From positions 62,001 through 126,000 of the forward strand of contig NZ_CAGY01000003.1 of NCBI RefSeq assembly GCF_000308055.1: a stretch of 64,000 bases of DNA. Reading direction: 5' to 3'. The position numbers were made by a program, and so were the translations under genes. The notes beneath the pieces were generated by a model. It searched no databases and was not told the DNA's origin. It was given only the letters and a program-made list of their open reading frames with translations. Shown one piece after another: positions 9,837-19,087 of this stretch. This DNA comes from Actinomyces sp. ph3 (lineage in GTDB: Bacteria > Actinomycetota > Actinomycetes > Actinomycetales > Actinomycetaceae). Within the stretch, counting starts at the first letter, position 1, and every line of letters begins with the position of its first letter.

Positions 9837-10685
9837 GTGACTCCCGTTCAATCCGTCGAACCCTCACCTTCCCAGAAGGTCGCTGCGATCATCTGCGCCC
9901 ACAATGTGGGTCGGCAGATCGCCTCAACAGTTCGTGCATGCCGCGCAATCCCAGGCGTTGACCTGCTGATTGTTATTGACGACGGCTCGGACGATGACAC
10001 CGGGAAGTATGCGCGCGCAGCCGGTGCGGTTGTCGTTCGCCATTCCGTTCCCCGAGGCCGGGCCTCGGCACGCGAAACGGGAGTGAAAGTCGCAGCAATG
10101 CGCGATCGCGTGGACGCTCCCGGACGCCACATCCTCTTCCTCTCGGGAGACTTGGGGGAGAGTGCCGTCGATGCCGCCTTCCTTGTCGAGGCGATTTCTA
10201 GTGGGCGCGCAGATCTGGCCTGTGGCGTACCCGCGGACTTGAGCGCCTCCGATGGGAAATCACGGAAGGGAACTTCCGCTCAGCGCCTGGCCCACAATAC
10301 GATCCGTCGTCAGACCGGTTGGGATTGTCAGGCGCCGCTGTCCCCAGAAATGTGCCTGACTCGCGAGGCTCTAAATTGCGTCATGCCTTTCGCAAATGGA
10401 TACGGCCTAGAGCTGGACCTGAAGGTACGACTGCTTTCTGAAGGAATGACGGCTATTGAACTGCCCTGTGCTTTCGAGCATACGGGTGATGATCACAGTC
10501 TGGTTGAGCTCAACCCCACGACGGGTTTCGCCGATGTGTCGTGGACGTCAGCGATGTTGGCCCTACGCAAAGTGCGACTGCGCCGTCGCTACCGAACCCC
10601 TGTCTCCCTCCAACGCTTGGGTGCCCCCTATCCTGATCCCGAGCACACTCCCGTATCCCAATCACCCGCAGGAGAAACCAGTTAA
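9837..10685 (+). CDS. Family 2 glycosyltransferase
   Basis: 282 aa GT-A fold enzyme. The opening is AAIICAHN, followed by LLIVIDDGSDDDT and the RG-RASARETG segment, resembling glucosyl-3-phosphoglycerate synthase and dolichol-phosphate-mannose synthase-like enzymes. The usual DxD is replaced by SGDLGES, so the metal and donor site deviates from the common pattern. No membrane helices. The stop overlaps the start of the following DUF2079 gene by one base, so the pair is probably made together and may modify a lipid- or wall-linked glycan. Donor and acceptor are unknown. Confidence 0.82.
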   Translation: MTPVQSVEPSPSQKVAAIICAHNVGRQIASTVRACRAIPGVDLLIVIDDGSDDDTGKYARAAGAVVVRHSVPRGRASARETGVKVAAMRDRVDAPGRHILFLSGDLGESAVDAAFLVEAISSGRADLACGVPADLSASDGKSRKGTSAQRLAHNTIRRQTGWDCQAPLSPEMCLTREALNCVMPFANGYGLELDLKVRLLSEGMTAIELPCAFEHTGDDHSLVELNPTTGFADVSWTSAMLALRKVRLRRRYRTPVSLQRLGAPYPDPEHTPVSQSPAGETS

Positions 10686-12139
10686 TGTCTGAAAAAGGTG
10701 CCCGTTTGCGTACATCCCGCGCGCTTGCGGCCTATCTTCCCGCTGCACTTTCCGTTGTCCTGGGCGCCTGCCTGTACATCAGCTTCTCGGTTGGCCAGTG
10801 GCGTTCGCTGACCGTCCCTTCGTGGGATTTGGCTATTTTCACCGAGGCAGCGAAGTCGTATTCCCACTTCTCTGCGCCGATCGTGCCCGTGAAGGGACCG
10901 GGTTACAACCTTCTGGGTGACCACTTCCACCCCATCTTGGTTCTTCTGGGTCTGGTCTATCGCTTCTTCCCCTCGGGACTGACCCTGCTGGTTGTTCAAG
11001 ATCTTCTGATTGCGGTTTCTGCGTGGCCGCTGGTTCGCCTCGCCAGCAAGCAAGCCGGGTGGCTTCTTGGCTCATTCGTTGGGATTGGGTATGTCACCGC
11101 ATGGGGATTCCAGGGTGCTGTTGCCTCTCAGTTCCATGAGATTGCTTTTGCTGTTCCCCTTCTTGCGTGGGCCTCTGCCGCATTTGTTGAGGGTCGCTGG
11201 GTTGCCGTGATGGCATGGTCGGCGCCTTTGGTCTTGGTGAAGGAAGACCTCGGCCTTACCGTCATGATGATCGGCCTCGTGTTGGCGTGGCGAGGCCGAG
11301 AGAACGAAAAGTCCTTCACCTACCCCTTGTTCTTTGCGGTCTTTGGACTTCTTGCCTTCTTCGTAACCGTCAAGCTGCTTTTGCCCGCCTTCAACGCCTC
11401 GGGTACGTGGGCCTACAGCTTGGATGGAAGCAGCAATCGCGGGGACGTCACTTTGATTGAGCGCGCGCTGTGGCCTGCCCAAAAGTACGGCGTGATTGCC
11501 ATGGTGATTTTAGGGGCCGGCATCATTGGTATGGCATCCCCCTGGTTCTGGGTCATCATGCCAACAATTGCCTGGCGTTTCTTGGGTTCCGTTGACTACT
11601 ACTGGGATTGGAAGCACTGGCATTACAACGCGATTTTGATCCCGATCCTCTTGGGTGCCTTGCTGGATGTGCATCGCCGGTGGTCTTCGCAGGAGGATTC
11701 TTCGATTTCCCGAGGCTGGGGCTGGGTGACCAGCACGCAGCGTCCCTTGGTGGCAACAATCGCCTTGGCACTGCCCTGCGCTGCGGCCTTTGTGACCGCT
11801 CCGCAGCTCCCGATGTGGCAGATGACGAATCCGGGTTTCGGAACCTTAAGTCCTCGAATGACCCAGGCTCAAGAAATTAATGAGCTTATCCCCGAGAATT
11901 CGAAGGTCGAAACTGATCTCACGCTGCTGGCCTACTTGGTTCCACGCCACGAGGTGTATTGGGTGGGATCCGCTAAAAATGTTGACGTCGACTATGTCGT
12001 TATCGACCAACGAGGTGCCGCCTGGGGAGATAAGAAGAATGTCGATGCCGTGGCCTACGCTCAGGGTGCGCATCCGGGGCATAGCTTCGAATTGGTTTAT
12101 AACCAGGGAGGTTTCCAGGTCGCTAAACGCATCAGCTAA
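10685..12139 (+). CDS. DUF2079 membrane protein
   Basis: 484 aa polytopic membrane protein with roughly ten hydrophobic segments. It shows the motifs I associate with DUF2079: WDLAIFTEA, GDHFHPIL, SQFHEIAF and VKEDLGL. The family is distantly related to GT-C membrane glycosyltransferases such as PMT/ArnT, which fits the translational overlap (TAATG) with the upstream glycosyltransferase gene. A soluble domain of about 120 residues follows the last helix. It is closed by a strong hairpin at 12180-12219. Biochemical role is not established. Confidence 0.85.
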   Translation: MSEKGARLRTSRALAAYLPAALSVVLGACLYISFSVGQWRSLTVPSWDLAIFTEAAKSYSHFSAPIVPVKGPGYNLLGDHFHPILVLLGLVYRFFPSGLTLLVVQDLLIAVSAWPLVRLASKQAGWLLGSFVGIGYVTAWGFQGAVASQFHEIAFAVPLLAWASAAFVEGRWVAVMAWSAPLVLVKEDLGLTVMMIGLVLAWRGRENEKSFTYPLFFAVFGLLAFFVTVKLLLPAFNASGTWAYSLDGSSNRGDVTLIERALWPAQKYGVIAMVILGAGIIGMASPWFWVIMPTIAWRFLGSVDYYWDWKHWHYNAILIPILLGALLDVHRRWSSQEDSSISRGWGWVTSTQRPLVATIALALPCAAAFVTAPQLPMWQMTNPGFGTLSPRMTQAQEINELIPENSKVETDLTLLAYLVPRHEVYWVGSAKNVDVDYVVIDQRGAAWGDKKNVDAVAYAQGAHPGHSFELVYNQGGFQVAKRIS

Positions 12140-12179
12140 TGCGCTTTACTGGAACTGATTGAGCATCATATCGGTCAAG

Positions 12180-12219
12180 ACACGGGTGCCCCCGCGAGAA
12201 ATCGCGGGGGCACCCGTGT
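12180..12219. terminator. Perfect 18-bp hairpin between convergent genes
   Basis: ACACGGGTGCCCCCGCGA, GAAA tetraloop, then its exact reverse complement. It sits between the convergent DUF2079 and copA genes and can stop transcription from both sides. No T-tract. Confidence 0.75.
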
Positions 12220-12233
12220 GTGAGAGTGATACT

Positions 12234-14678
12234 TCAGTGCGCGCGGCGCAGCCTCATGGAATTGAGGACGACGCACACCGAGGACATGGCCATCGCCGCG
12301 GAAGCGAGCATCGGGTTGAGAAGCCCGAAGATCGCGAGCGGAATCATGATGACGTTGTAGAAGAAGGCCCAGAAAAGGTTTTCTTTAATGACCTTCAGGG
12401 TCGCGCGCGAAATACGAATCGCAGCGGCAGCCATCGTTGGATCTGAGCTCACCAGCGTCATGTCCGCGACAGCGATCGCACTATCAGCACCCGAACCCAT
12501 GGCAATACCCAAGCCCTGAGTTGAAGCCTGTGCAAGAGCCGCAGCGTCATTAACGCCGTCACCCACCATGGCTACCTGGTGGCCCTCTTCTTGAAGACGC
12601 ATCACGGCATCGCGCTTGTCTTGGGGAAGGACTCCCGCGATGACCGAATCGATACCCACCTGCGAAGCGACAAAACGTGCTGCAGATTCGTGATCACCAG
12701 TGAGCAAGGTCGGAGTGATCCCCAAGGCCTTGAGCTGGGCAATCGCATCCTTCGATGACTCCTTCACCGTGTCGCGCACAACGAAGGCGCCCAGAAGCAC
12801 GCCATCGAGGTGCTCGGGAAGTTCACGCGTTTGGGGCGTGAGTGTCGCTGTGGGTGCTTGAGCGGAGGCAAGCCGACGCGAACGAACCTGCGGCTCGTAG
12901 CCCGCTGCCTTCACGACCTCTTCAAGCTGAGCATCGCTGTAATCGTGCTTGAGGGTAATTCGAGCACTCTCAGTTGCCAGGTTCACTTGGGCCTGAACAC
13001 CATCAAGCTTGCCCAACTTGCGCTCGACCCTGCGGACGCAGGAGGCACATGTCATGCCGCCCACGGCCATATCGATGATGATTCCGCCGTCCTCGTCCTC
13101 TTGCGTAGGCTCTGAGGCCTGCGTCGAAGCCGTATCACCAGCGGAGGAAGTCTCCTGCCAGCCCTCAACGCGCGCGCTGGCCACAACGGTTGCCCCCGTG
13201 GCCTCGGCCTCGGAAATGGCGGAAAGTGCAGACTCAGGAAGGGAAATACCCAGCTTACGCAGCCAGCTCACGCGGCCGGCTAGAAGCAGTGCCCCATCCT
13301 CGGCGAGCGCGGAAACCCCAAGTCCGGGGTGGTTGCGCAGCTCGCGAACCGGGTGCGAGGGAAGCTCGCGCTCGCGGGCAGCCGCAGTGAGCGCGCGGGC
13401 AATCGGGTGCTCCGAGGCCGACTCCAGCGAGGCGGTCACGCTGAGTGCATCCTCGCCGGCCTGGGCATCGGGGGAATTCGCGCTTCCATCGGGAAGGATG
13501 ACGGACTCCAATGACATAGCACCCTTGGTCAAAGTGCCGGTCTTATCAAGGAGGATCGTGTCGATACTGCGCGTGCGCTCAAGAACCTCAGCGGAAGAAA
13601 TGAGGATACCCATCTGCGCGGCCTTACCCGAACCCACAAGAAGGGCGGTTGGCGTAGCCAGACCAAGAGCGCAGGGGCAGGCAACAACCAACACTGCAAC
13701 GGCCGCCGTGATTGCGCTTTGAACGCCAGCTCCCGCAATGAGCCATCCCGCCAAAGTCAGAAGGGAAAGCACAATGATCGTCGGAACGAAGACCGAAGAG
13801 ATACGGTCCGCAAGACGTTGGACCGGAGCCTTCGTTGCCTGGGCCTCGGTGATCATCTGGCCGATGTGAGCCAGCTGGGTTTCGGAGCCAACGGCGGTTG
13901 CACGGACGATTAACGCTCCCGAGGTGTTGAGAGTGCCACCCGTGACCGCGCTGCCGGGGGATACTTCACGGGGAAGAGATTCGCCCGTCATCAGTGAAGT
14001 ATCCAAGGCGCTGGAGCCCTCTTCAACGATGCCATCGGTTGCAACCTTGTCTCCGGGACGAACCTGGAAGAGGTCTCCGACGCGAAGTTCAGCTGCGGGG
14101 ATGGTGCGGAACTGACGATCCGTGCCGCTTCCTTCAACGAGGATTGCATCCTTCGCGCCGAGCTCAAGAAGAGAACGCAATGCATCACCGGAGTGGTAGC
14201 GCGTCCGTGCTTCCATCAGACGGCCGGCCAGAAGGAAAGTAACGATTGCGCAGGCACCCTCGAAGTAGATTTCCGCGTGCGTTGCGTGGCTGCTCGCGGG
14301 GATGAGCGACATATGCATCCGCATGCCGATCATGCCTGCGCCGCCAAAGAGCAGGGCATACCACGACCACAGGCTCGAGGCTATGACACCGAGGGAGACC
14401 AGGGTATCCATGGTCGAAGATCCATGGCGTCCCGCTTGGAAGGCAGCGCGATGGAAGGGTGCGGCACCCCAGATCACGACCGGTAGCGAGGCGAAAGCGA
14501 CGACCCACTGCCAGCCGGGGAACTGAAGTGGAGGAACCATGGATAGTCCCAGAACGATAATGGTGAAGGGGAGGGTCACAAGGAAGCGGTTGCGTAGATC
14601 CGCGGCGCGGCGCAGCAGACCGTCTCCCAAGTGCTCGCTCTCAGTATCAGTTGATGTGTGGCGAGTTTCGGTAGTCAT
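12234..14678 (-). CDS. copA: Copper-exporting P1B-type ATPase with internal HMA domain
   Basis: 814 aa heavy-metal P-type ATPase that should pump Cu(I) out of the cell. In order: transmembrane helices 1-4 (about 33-155), actuator domain with TGES (231-234), the metal-site helix with CPC (334-336), DKTGT phosphorylation site (378-382), the HP motif of the ATP-binding domain (424-425), GDGVND (706-711) and the last helix pair with the YN motif (774-775). No metal-binding domain precedes helix 1. Instead an HMA domain with GMTCASC (541-547) lies between the nucleotide-binding and phosphorylation subdomains, flanked by acidic and Ala/Thr/Pro-rich linkers. Last gene of csoR-copZ-copA. Confidence 0.95.
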   Translation of the reverse strand: MTTETRHTSTDTESEHLGDGLLRRAADLRNRFLVTLPFTIIVLGLSMVPPLQFPGWQWVVAFASLPVVIWGAAPFHRAAFQAGRHGSSTMDTLVSLGVIASSLWSWYALLFGGAGMIGMRMHMSLIPASSHATHAEIYFEGACAIVTFLLAGRLMEARTRYHSGDALRSLLELGAKDAILVEGSGTDRQFRTIPAAELRVGDLFQVRPGDKVATDGIVEEGSSALDTSLMTGESLPREVSPGSAVTGGTLNTSGALIVRATAVGSETQLAHIGQMITEAQATKAPVQRLADRISSVFVPTIIVLSLLTLAGWLIAGAGVQSAITAAVAVLVVACPCALGLATPTALLVGSGKAAQMGILISSAEVLERTRSIDTILLDKTGTLTKGAMSLESVILPDGSANSPDAQAGEDALSVTASLESASEHPIARALTAAARERELPSHPVRELRNHPGLGVSALAEDGALLLAGRVSWLRKLGISLPESALSAISEAEATGATVVASARVEGWQETSSAGDTASTQASEPTQEDEDGGIIIDMAVGGMTCASCVRRVERKLGKLDGVQAQVNLATESARITLKHDYSDAQLEEVVKAAGYEPQVRSRRLASAQAPTATLTPQTRELPEHLDGVLLGAFVVRDTVKESSKDAIAQLKALGITPTLLTGDHESAARFVASQVGIDSVIAGVLPQDKRDAVMRLQEEGHQVAMVGDGVNDAAALAQASTQGLGIAMGSGADSAIAVADMTLVSSDPTMAAAAIRISRATLKVIKENLFWAFFYNVIMIPLAIFGLLNPMLASAAMAMSSVCVVLNSMRLRRAH

Positions 14679-14749
14679 TCTGAGCGATTCTGTCGTGTGT
14701 GGTTCATGGGATACCCGGGGGCACCTGTTGGCGCCCCCGGTTGAGGAGG

Positions 14750-14995
14750 TCAGAAATCGCGAGCGATTCCGACCAGTTCGAAGCCGGCCTCGGAAACAGC
14801 GTCACGCAGGGCGTTGTCATCGAGTTCGGTGTTGGTGACAACGGTGGCCTTGGAGGTTGCGCCGGAGTTGAGGATGACCTCGACGTTCAGGACGCCGGGG
14901 ACCTCGCTCAGTTCTTCGGTGACAGATGCGACGCAGTGTCCGCAGGTCATTCCGTTGATGGAGAGTTCGACGGTGCGATCAATTTCCTGTGCCAT
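14750..14995 (-). CDS. copZ: CopZ-like copper chaperone
   Basis: 81 aa free-standing HMA domain that carries Cu(I) to CopA. The metal-binding pair is C18 and C21 in NGMTCGHC, followed by the beta-alpha-beta pattern (VEVILNSGATSKATV, LRDAVSEAGFELV). It is 71 bases upstream of copA and 51 bases downstream of csoR, all on the minus strand, and has an AAAGG ribosome site. Function follows from the family and the copper operon context. Confidence 0.93.
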   Translation of the reverse strand: MAQEIDRTVELSINGMTCGHCVASVTEELSEVPGVLNVEVILNSGATSKATVVTNTELDDNALRDAVSEAGFELVGIARDF

Positions 14996-15046
14996 GATGG
15001 CGCCTTTCTTTGGTGGTGGAAAAATGGAGAGACGTATGGTGCGCGC

Positions 15047-15331
15047 TTAGGACTTCACCAGTCGCGCGATTGCCTTTGTGGCTTCTTGGATCTTTTCGCG
15101 TCCTTCTTCTTCGCTGTGTTGAGCGGCGTGAAGAACGCAGTGATTCATGTGGTCTTCAAGGAGTCCCAATGCAACGGAGTCCAGTGCGGACTGCACTGCA
15201 GAAATTTGAGTGAGGACATCAATGCAGTAGGTGTCCTCTGCAACCATGCGTTGCAGCCCCCTTAGCTGGCCTTCAATTCTGCGAAGGCGCTTGAGGTAGT
15301 GCTCGGTTTCTTCGGTATATCCGTGAGCCAT
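15047..15331 (-). CDS. csoR: CsoR copper-sensing repressor
   Basis: 94 aa DUF156/CsoR-family repressor that leaves DNA on binding Cu(I). The ligand set falls at C36, H61 and C65, the same numbering as in M. tuberculosis CsoR, and the family motif RLRRIEGQLRGLQRMV is at about 15-30. ATG at 15331 is chosen because it follows AAGGAGG and begins the family sequence; the frame is open about 29 codons further upstream, but that would run through the operator. It is the first gene of csoR-copZ-copA and should repress the operon at 15355-15375. Confidence 0.95.
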   Translation of the reverse strand: MAHGYTEETEHYLKRLRRIEGQLRGLQRMVAEDTYCIDVLTQISAVQSALDSVALGLLEDHMNHCVLHAAQHSEEEGREKIQEATKAIARLVKS

Positions 15332-15354
15332 TGTGTTCCTCCTTGCGCTTTGAA

Positions 15355-15375
15355 ATATACCCCCGGGGGGTATAT
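15355..15375. promoter_or_regulatory. CsoR operator
   Basis: ATATACCCCC followed by GGGGGGTATAT: the A/T-flanked C-run/G-run palindrome typical of CsoR sites, 24 bases upstream of the csoR start and about 100 bases upstream of the divergent hydrolase gene at 15475. Confidence 0.88.
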
Positions 15376-15474
15376 GTGTCAATAGGAAATAAAGATGGGG
15401 AAACTCTCGTTGAATCAATCCGTACGCAGATGCACGTCAGGGGGCTTAGGCTTGCACCAAGGGAAGGAGAGGTC

Positions 15475-16872
15475 ATGAGACGACAACACCACCGCTCGTA
15501 TTACGCACGGCGTCGTGTGCCGGGCTCTTTTACTTCCCTCTACCTGCGTGCGAAAGTCATCCCGCTTGCACCCAAACTGCTCTCCGCGCTCGCGGTTGCG
15601 GGGGCCTCGACACTGGGGTTTCTTCCATCGGATATCCGCTCGCGTCTGCGGATGGAGTCAGATCGTCTGGGTGAACAGGTATCAGAACAATCCCAATCGA
15701 TCTTCTTCCGCGACCCCGGATTGGACACCCTTTTCGTACGTGTTCTCTGCGGTATCGCTGGCAGTGCCGGGAAAATCGTCCACGCAGCAGCGGCACTGGA
15801 CTCTGTCATTGGATTGGATCGCACAGGCAAACTTCAACGCTTGGCGCAGGTGACGCCTCGTGATGGCTTTGAAGCTCTGATGGCGGGAATGCTCATTGCC
15901 GGTACTTCACTGGGGCAAATGACCGGTGGAACCGCACATGCAGATAAGTATTTTGATTCTGATGGTGGCCAGGATTTTATTGAGATTCCAGGGCGGCCGC
16001 GTTCTCAGGTCAAGCGTCTTTGGGCGCCGCGCTCGCTCCAAGATATGGCAGCGGATATCGATGACATGTACTGGGCTGGAACCTACGGGCAGTCCATCAA
16101 AATCACGCGCGTAGGCCAGGGTGAGACACGGCGTTGGCTCGTTTCGATTCCCGGAACACAGCACTTTGATACTCCATCAACTCCCAACCCGGCAGACATG
16201 GAGGCCAATATTCGAGAGGCATTGGGAATGCCCTCGTCTATGCGCGCGGGGATTATTCTGGCACTTCACCAGGCGATGAGTGAAGAAGGAGTCGATCCCG
16301 AAGGCTTTGCTACGGAGCCAGTGATGCTTGCCGGTCATTCTCAGGGCGGTCTGATCGCGGTGAATTTGGGAAGCCTATCCGCGCAGGAAACAGGAATTGA
16401 TGTCCGCGCAATTCTTGCCATGGGAGCTCCCGCCAGGCGAACACGAATTCGTCCAGAAGTTGTCATGGTTGATATTGCTCACGACCAGGATGTTGTTCCA
16501 TCTACTGATGGAACACCGGCTCGTGCCCCCGACCATCGGATCATGGTGGGACGAAAGCTCATTCAGCCACGACTGCGTGCCCTGTACTATGCGCATTCCT
16601 CATCGACGTACACCGAAACGGTGGGACACCTTGAGCGTCGCAGTGCCATCACCCAGTGGGATCGAGTTGGGCAGGCAGTTCGCACGCTCCAAGCGATGCT
16701 CCCACAGGGCGATGAGCCTACCCGCGTGCGCATCTATGACGTCTGGCAAGAGCTTGATGACCCGAATTCGGGGGTTTGGTCGCGGGTGAAGGGTATTCAT
16801 TCTCGGCAACTCACCAGTAATGCACAAGAAGCTGATGACAATCACGATGGGGTGACGCATGGACGCGAATAG
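15475..16872 (+). CDS. Alpha/beta serine hydrolase, lipase-like (copy 1)
   Basis: 465 aa protein of unknown substrate. The nucleophile motif GHSQG puts Ser289 in place; an acid is likely Asp339 in DQDVVPSTDG and the base His374 in AHSSSTYTETV. The N-terminus is basic with a hydrophobic stretch (about residues 27-50), then a helical region to about 155 before the hydrolase fold. It shares the GTQ, GHSQGG, D-x-VP-x-x-DG and AH-x4-Y landmarks with the gene at 19315, so the two are paralogues. ATG 15475 follows AAGGAGAGG. It overlaps the next gene by 14 bases. It diverges from csoR and shares its regulatory gap. Confidence 0.75.
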   Translation: MRRQHHRSYYARRRVPGSFTSLYLRAKVIPLAPKLLSALAVAGASTLGFLPSDIRSRLRMESDRLGEQVSEQSQSIFFRDPGLDTLFVRVLCGIAGSAGKIVHAAAALDSVIGLDRTGKLQRLAQVTPRDGFEALMAGMLIAGTSLGQMTGGTAHADKYFDSDGGQDFIEIPGRPRSQVKRLWAPRSLQDMAADIDDMYWAGTYGQSIKITRVGQGETRRWLVSIPGTQHFDTPSTPNPADMEANIREALGMPSSMRAGIILALHQAMSEEGVDPEGFATEPVMLAGHSQGGLIAVNLGSLSAQETGIDVRAILAMGAPARRTRIRPEVVMVDIAHDQDVVPSTDGTPARAPDHRIMVGRKLIQPRLRALYYAHSSSTYTETVGHLERRSAITQWDRVGQAVRTLQAMLPQGDEPTRVRIYDVWQELDDPNSGVWSRVKGIHSRQLTSNAQEADDNHDGVTHGRE

Positions 16873-17464
16873 ATCACTCAAGCGGATCTTGGGAATGATG
16901 AATGGCTCTGCGCTGCAGCGCATCTCTGACGATATCCCTCGGATTTCTAATCCCCTGGGCCTAGCTGCTATGGGAATCGCAACGCTCGGAGTGGGGGCTG
17001 CCCTTACGCGTCTGCGGCCAAGCGATAGGGAAGGGCGTTCTCAGCGCTTCGCTCGCATGATCGAGGCAAGGCTTCGCGCAACCCTAGAAAAGCAGGTTGC
17101 GCGGGGGGAATACGGCGATGTGAATTCCGCCCCATGGGATGTCGATCGCTGCGAGGTTCAGGTTAACGAAGGCTTTGGGAAACCAACCATGGTTTGCTTC
17201 ACTGTAGTGATGACGGCTGGCACCGAAGAGCTAGCGGAAGACCTTCGTGCGCATGCTGCGCAGGGTTTACTGGCTGCGGCTGTAGAAGCAGCCTGGCGTA
17301 ATCCCGAAATTGCACCGATTGTCATTGAAGGCAAGCTGCAAAGCGGTGATCAGGACGTCGCCGACATGCGAGCTTTGGGATACTCTTCCCTGCAAGTACG
17401 CCCCGAAGAGCTCTTTGAACGCTTGGGGGCACCCGCATTTGATAGTGGCTGGAGGCCCGTCTAA
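16859..17464 (+). CDS. Hypothetical protein coupled to hydrolase copy 1
   Basis: 201 aa protein that I do not recognise. Its ATG lies inside the end of the upstream hydrolase gene (14-base overlap), so the two are very likely translated together. There is a single hydrophobic segment at about residues 33-50 (LGLAAMGIATLGVGAALTRL), with the rest probably on one side of the membrane. The soluble part is rich in Ala, Glu and Arg and has no known motif. The gene ends eight bases from the end of convergent purB. Confidence 0.7.
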   Translation: MDANRSLKRILGMMNGSALQRISDDIPRISNPLGLAAMGIATLGVGAALTRLRPSDREGRSQRFARMIEARLRATLEKQVARGEYGDVNSAPWDVDRCEVQVNEGFGKPTMVCFTVVMTAGTEELAEDLRAHAAQGLLAAAVEAAWRNPEIAPIVIEGKLQSGDQDVADMRALGYSSLQVRPEELFERLGAPAFDSGWRPV

Positions 17465-17471
17465 AACAGCG

Positions 17472-18938
17472 TTACTCTGCGCTGATCCAATCGACCATAT
17501 CTGGTGCATAACCCGTATAGGTTTCAGGAGTGAGCTCCATGAGTCGCTGCTTCTGGTCTTCGGGCAAATCCAAAGAAGATACAAACTCACGTAGACGCTG
17601 GATATCAATATCGTGTCCGCGCGTCAGTTCCTTCATGCGCTCGTAGGGGTTCTCCATGCCTTCGCGCCCCTCAAGGGAGGCAAGACGCATCACTTGCTGA
17701 ATGGCCTCGGAAAGAACTTCGGGATGCTGTGCCAATTCCTCAGCCATGACCCGTGAATTCAGTTCGATTCCCTCTAAACCGCGGGTTAAATTATCAATCG
17801 CAACAAGCGAGTGCCCCAAAGCCACCCCGATATTGCGCTGAGTTGAGGAATCCGTCAGATCGCGCTGAAGCCTCGATGTCACCAGAGTCTGAGCAAGGGT
17901 TTCCAACAGCGCGCAGGAAATCTCAAAATTAGCCTCCGCGTTCTCAAATCGAATGGGGTTGACCTTATGCGGCATTGTCGAAGAGCCAGTCGACCCTTGC
18001 GCACCAAGCTTTTGGTGGAAATAACCCAAAGAAATGTAGGTCCAGCAATCCGTCGAAAGATTGTGAGCAATGCGTCCGAAGTGTGAAATATCGCTGTAGA
18101 GCTCGCTTTGCCAGTCGTGAGACTCGATCTGAGTCGTCAGCGGGTTCCACGTCAGACCGAGGCGCTCTACAAAATCCTTCGTAAGAAGCGGCCAGGGGAC
18201 CTGGGGTAGAGCAACGCGGTGAGCAGCCCAAGTTCCAGTGGCTCCGTTCATCTTGCCCAAGTATTCCGCGTCTTCAATTCGTGACAGCTGGCGAGAGAGG
18301 CGATATGCGAAAACTGCCAATTCCTTACCCATAGTGACCGGAGTTGCCGGTTGACCGTGGGTGCGCGCGAGCATGGGAACAGCCGCGCCATTTTGAGCCA
18401 ATTCAAGAAGTCGCGAATACAGCGCCTGTGCGCGAGGCAACCACACTTGGCGAACGGCAGCTTGAACATTGAGGGCATAGGACAGGTTATTGATGTCCTC
18501 TGAGGTCGCAAAAATATGGACCAGCGGACGAAGCGAGGGAAGTACAGTGTCAGGTCCGAGAACATCGCGAGCTGCCTCAAGGCGATGATCAATGTAGTAC
18601 TCGACTGCCTTCACATCGTGGCGGGTTACGGCTTCGATCTGGGCGAGTTCGGCAATGGAATCCGCGTTGAAATTCTGAGGAAGTGCACGCAGGTAGTCCA
18701 ATTCGGCATCAGAAATTTCGGGTGCGTGAGCGATGACGCCCCGTCGCAGCAACTCAATCATCCACTCAATCTCGACAAAAATTCGGGTTCGATTGAGTGC
18801 AGCTTCTGAAAGGTACTGAGTCAGTTCTTGGGTTTGAGGGCGGTAGCGACCGTCCAGCGGAGAGAGCGCCTGGCCAGTTGCTGCTAGGTCTGCGTATCCC
18901 ATTTCGGGCGAAAACATGGATGCTTGCTGCGAAGTCAT
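17472..18938 (-). CDS. purB: Adenylosuccinate lyase
   Basis: 488 aa lyase that makes AICAR and AMP by removing fumarate in purine synthesis. The superfamily signature is GSSTMPHKVNPIRFENAE, with the flexible loop carrying the catalytic serine just before it. It also has the LSPLDGRY opening and the TARTHGQPATP-like block (LARTHGQPATPVTMGKE). The type resembles the E. coli-like long PurB. The gene stands alone between two hydrolase loci on the opposite strand. Confidence 0.97.
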   Translation of the reverse strand: MTSQQASMFSPEMGYADLAATGQALSPLDGRYRPQTQELTQYLSEAALNRTRIFVEIEWMIELLRRGVIAHAPEISDAELDYLRALPQNFNADSIAELAQIEAVTRHDVKAVEYYIDHRLEAARDVLGPDTVLPSLRPLVHIFATSEDINNLSYALNVQAAVRQVWLPRAQALYSRLLELAQNGAAVPMLARTHGQPATPVTMGKELAVFAYRLSRQLSRIEDAEYLGKMNGATGTWAAHRVALPQVPWPLLTKDFVERLGLTWNPLTTQIESHDWQSELYSDISHFGRIAHNLSTDCWTYISLGYFHQKLGAQGSTGSSTMPHKVNPIRFENAEANFEISCALLETLAQTLVTSRLQRDLTDSSTQRNIGVALGHSLVAIDNLTRGLEGIELNSRVMAEELAQHPEVLSEAIQQVMRLASLEGREGMENPYERMKELTRGHDIDIQRLREFVSSLDLPEDQKQRLMELTPETYTGYAPDMVDWISAE

Positions 18939-19087
18939 GTCTTAATCATCTCAGACCGAGAGCTCGCTGCCACGGGACCACGTTTTGAAACCTTGTATTC
19001 ACGCACAGTCGTGACGGGTTATCGGTGTTTTCCACAGAAATTCTGATGCGTCTGAAGCGAGAAGAGCCTCTTCATACTCTGACACGT

